A DNA stretch of 64,000 bases, taken from NCBI GenBank assembly GCA_032622095.1, contig CP136063.1:27654987-27718986 (forward strand), in the 5' to 3' direction. The position numbers and the translations under genes are program-made. The notes under the pieces were generated by a model. It ran no database searches. It had not been told where the DNA came from and saw nothing but the letters and a program-made list of their open reading frames with translations. The DNA is from Siphonodentalium dalli (taxonomy: Eukaryota > Mollusca > Scaphopoda > Gadilida > Siphonodentaliidae). Shown piece after piece: positions 62,756 through 64,000 of this stretch. The stretch's first letter is position 1, and each line of letters begins with the position of its first letter.

Positions 62756-63250
62756 ATTATACTTCCATATTTTAATATGGAAGTATATTGTTATTCAATT
62801 TTTTATTTTTCACTATTATTATTTATTATTCTTAATATATTTTAAAACCCTTATATCTCAGAAAGTTTAAAAGATAAAGCATTGAAATTTGGTAGGTATA
62901 TGCAACATGCCAAGATGCGTGGTAATGAAACATTTAGGTTTGTGTCCTAACTTGCTTACCAGAGTTATGGCCCTTAAACAAAAATTTTGGAAAAAGTTTG
63001 TGCGCAGATTTTCTCCTGTAAGAAGTCAAGCAGCTGAATTCGGTTCTCGTAATCGTGTTAACTAACGAAAGGGCACGAATCGGGGAAATTTTCACCAAGG
63101 TCCGAAAACAATTTGTTGACCCGGGGAGGGGTGCAAAATTTGTCAATTTTTTTCTTGTCACCGATTCCAACTATTTTACTGTCGGATATCTATACGATGT
63201 ACTGATGCTACACGTGAAAGAATTTTGTAAATCGGGTGAGAAATGACCAA
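62756..63250 (+). repeat. Possible dispersed repeat beginning with a short palindrome
   Basis: A palindrome, ATACTTCCATATT with AATATGGAAGTAT (about 62759-62787), is followed by AACCCTTATATCTCAGAAAG, GAAATTTGGTAGGTATATG and AGAGTTATGGCCCTTAA. Such wording (a statement about a value followed by GAGTTATGGCCCTT) resembles dispersed repeats common in bivalve genomes, but this is from memory and there is no second copy in the window. Short open frames on both strands (62934-63246) are probably by-products. Confidence 0.35.
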
Positions 63251-64000
63251 GTTATAACACATCGAAAAATGTAATATGATCGCACATGACACGTAATGGA
63301 GCAACCACAAATGTTATCATCAACTTCAATATTGCAATACGTATAGTATGTTGCGTACTACATGTACATGTACCTGTGCTATACCACTCGGTGAGATGTC
63401 CGTATCATCATATTAAAATACCAGGTTAGAACGTGGGTTGAGAATTTGAGATATTACATGTATAATCACCAATAGCCACGTTACTAGTACCTGATGTTGC
63501 CAAGGAACCTTGTGAACTATTCAAACCCAGCATTAAATCGCTGAATACTTCTGTCCCCCCACCTACACGTAACTACCAACCCTGAGTTACAAGTTATTTA
63601 TAAATTTCAGACAAAAAATATGATAAGGACTGGTTGATCTTGGCGTAGTCTGCTATATAAGTATATATGCATGGGGCTTTGATGTACACGTATATACCGG
63701 TAACAACATTATCCCGATTATGTTCAGTCCAAACATATTTTACTAAAGTTCAAACATCCGAAAATAACAGCTGAGAACTTGGTGTGAATTGAACTGTGGT
63801 GGGGTCTCAAGCTTATCTACCACTGCACGTCAGATCAAAATGCCATATATAGCATATATAGCTTGAGGATGGATGTGATCCATCAAACCGCAGTGAATTC
63901 AACCAGGCCCACAGGTCATAGATGTCTGCAATCACGCTACCACAGTACAGGTTAAAATGTTTAACGAATTATTTTTTCATGAATGCAGAAATTTTCTCAT
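63251..64000. other. Unassigned sequence
   Basis: No gene is recognised. Short near-palindromic words such as GTACTACATGTACATGTAC (about 63355) occur, but nothing assignable. Confidence 0.4.

Noticed and set aside
62934-63246. Overlapping frames of 78 and 63 codons on opposite strands
   Set aside because: They lie in what seems to be a dispersed non-coding repeat, and neither has protein features.

Overview
This is a eukaryotic, AT-rich and intron-bearing stretch of an animal genome. The mix of non-LTR retrotransposons, a Crypton-type recombinase relic, Helitron copies and a KDZ-like transposon suggests a marine invertebrate, most likely a mollusc or other lophotrochozoan. That identification is inference: there is no ribosomal or mitochondrial marker in the window. 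Most of the longer open frames are transposon proteins or frames running through repeats.

The backbone is a duplicated unit consisting of a 66-bp satellite array followed by a block of small coding cassettes. Unit 1 has satellite at 1-10950, then four candidate exons at 11422-11565, 20422-20544, 23285-23479 and 24703-24834 (+). Unit 2 has satellite at 42975-51811, split by two transposons, then paralogous exons at 52248-52391 and 54947-55069 (+). All six exons are flanked by AG/GT, are multiples of three and are phase 0-0. Each sits in homologous intron sequence, while the encoded helical peptides differ strongly. In the first exon pair the coding sequence is less conserved than the introns and every codon difference I counted changes the amino acid. 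This cassette family is the most interesting candidate for an undescribed system.

The introns have been invaded repeatedly. A 2.1-2.2 kb tandem array (12458-20030) fills the intron between cassettes 1 and 2. An antisense L1-like LINE (about 21110-23195) lies between cassettes 2 and 3. A Crypton-like tyrosine recombinase relic (25725-27209) splits the module of cassette 4. From 28.7 to 43 kb come an inverted repeat, a degenerate Ty3-type element (32800-35911), a short tandem repeat, a CR1/L2-like LINE (38000-39546) and an antisense Ty3-type integrase relic (42330-42935), with long stretches in which I recognise nothing.

Within satellite 2 lies a 4.5-kb terminal-inverted-repeat element (44269-48784) that carries a broken KDZ-like transposase and has a Helitron (46537-47363) nested in it. 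A 0.5-kb TTAA-flanked element (49594-50085) follows. A second Helitron copy (53826-54744) sits in the unit-2 intron, and the unit-1 intron gives its empty site. The right end holds a nearly full-length antisense LINE (56786-61200) whose ORF1 and ORF2 share one frame across a single TAG, then a (TA)n tract and unassigned sequence.
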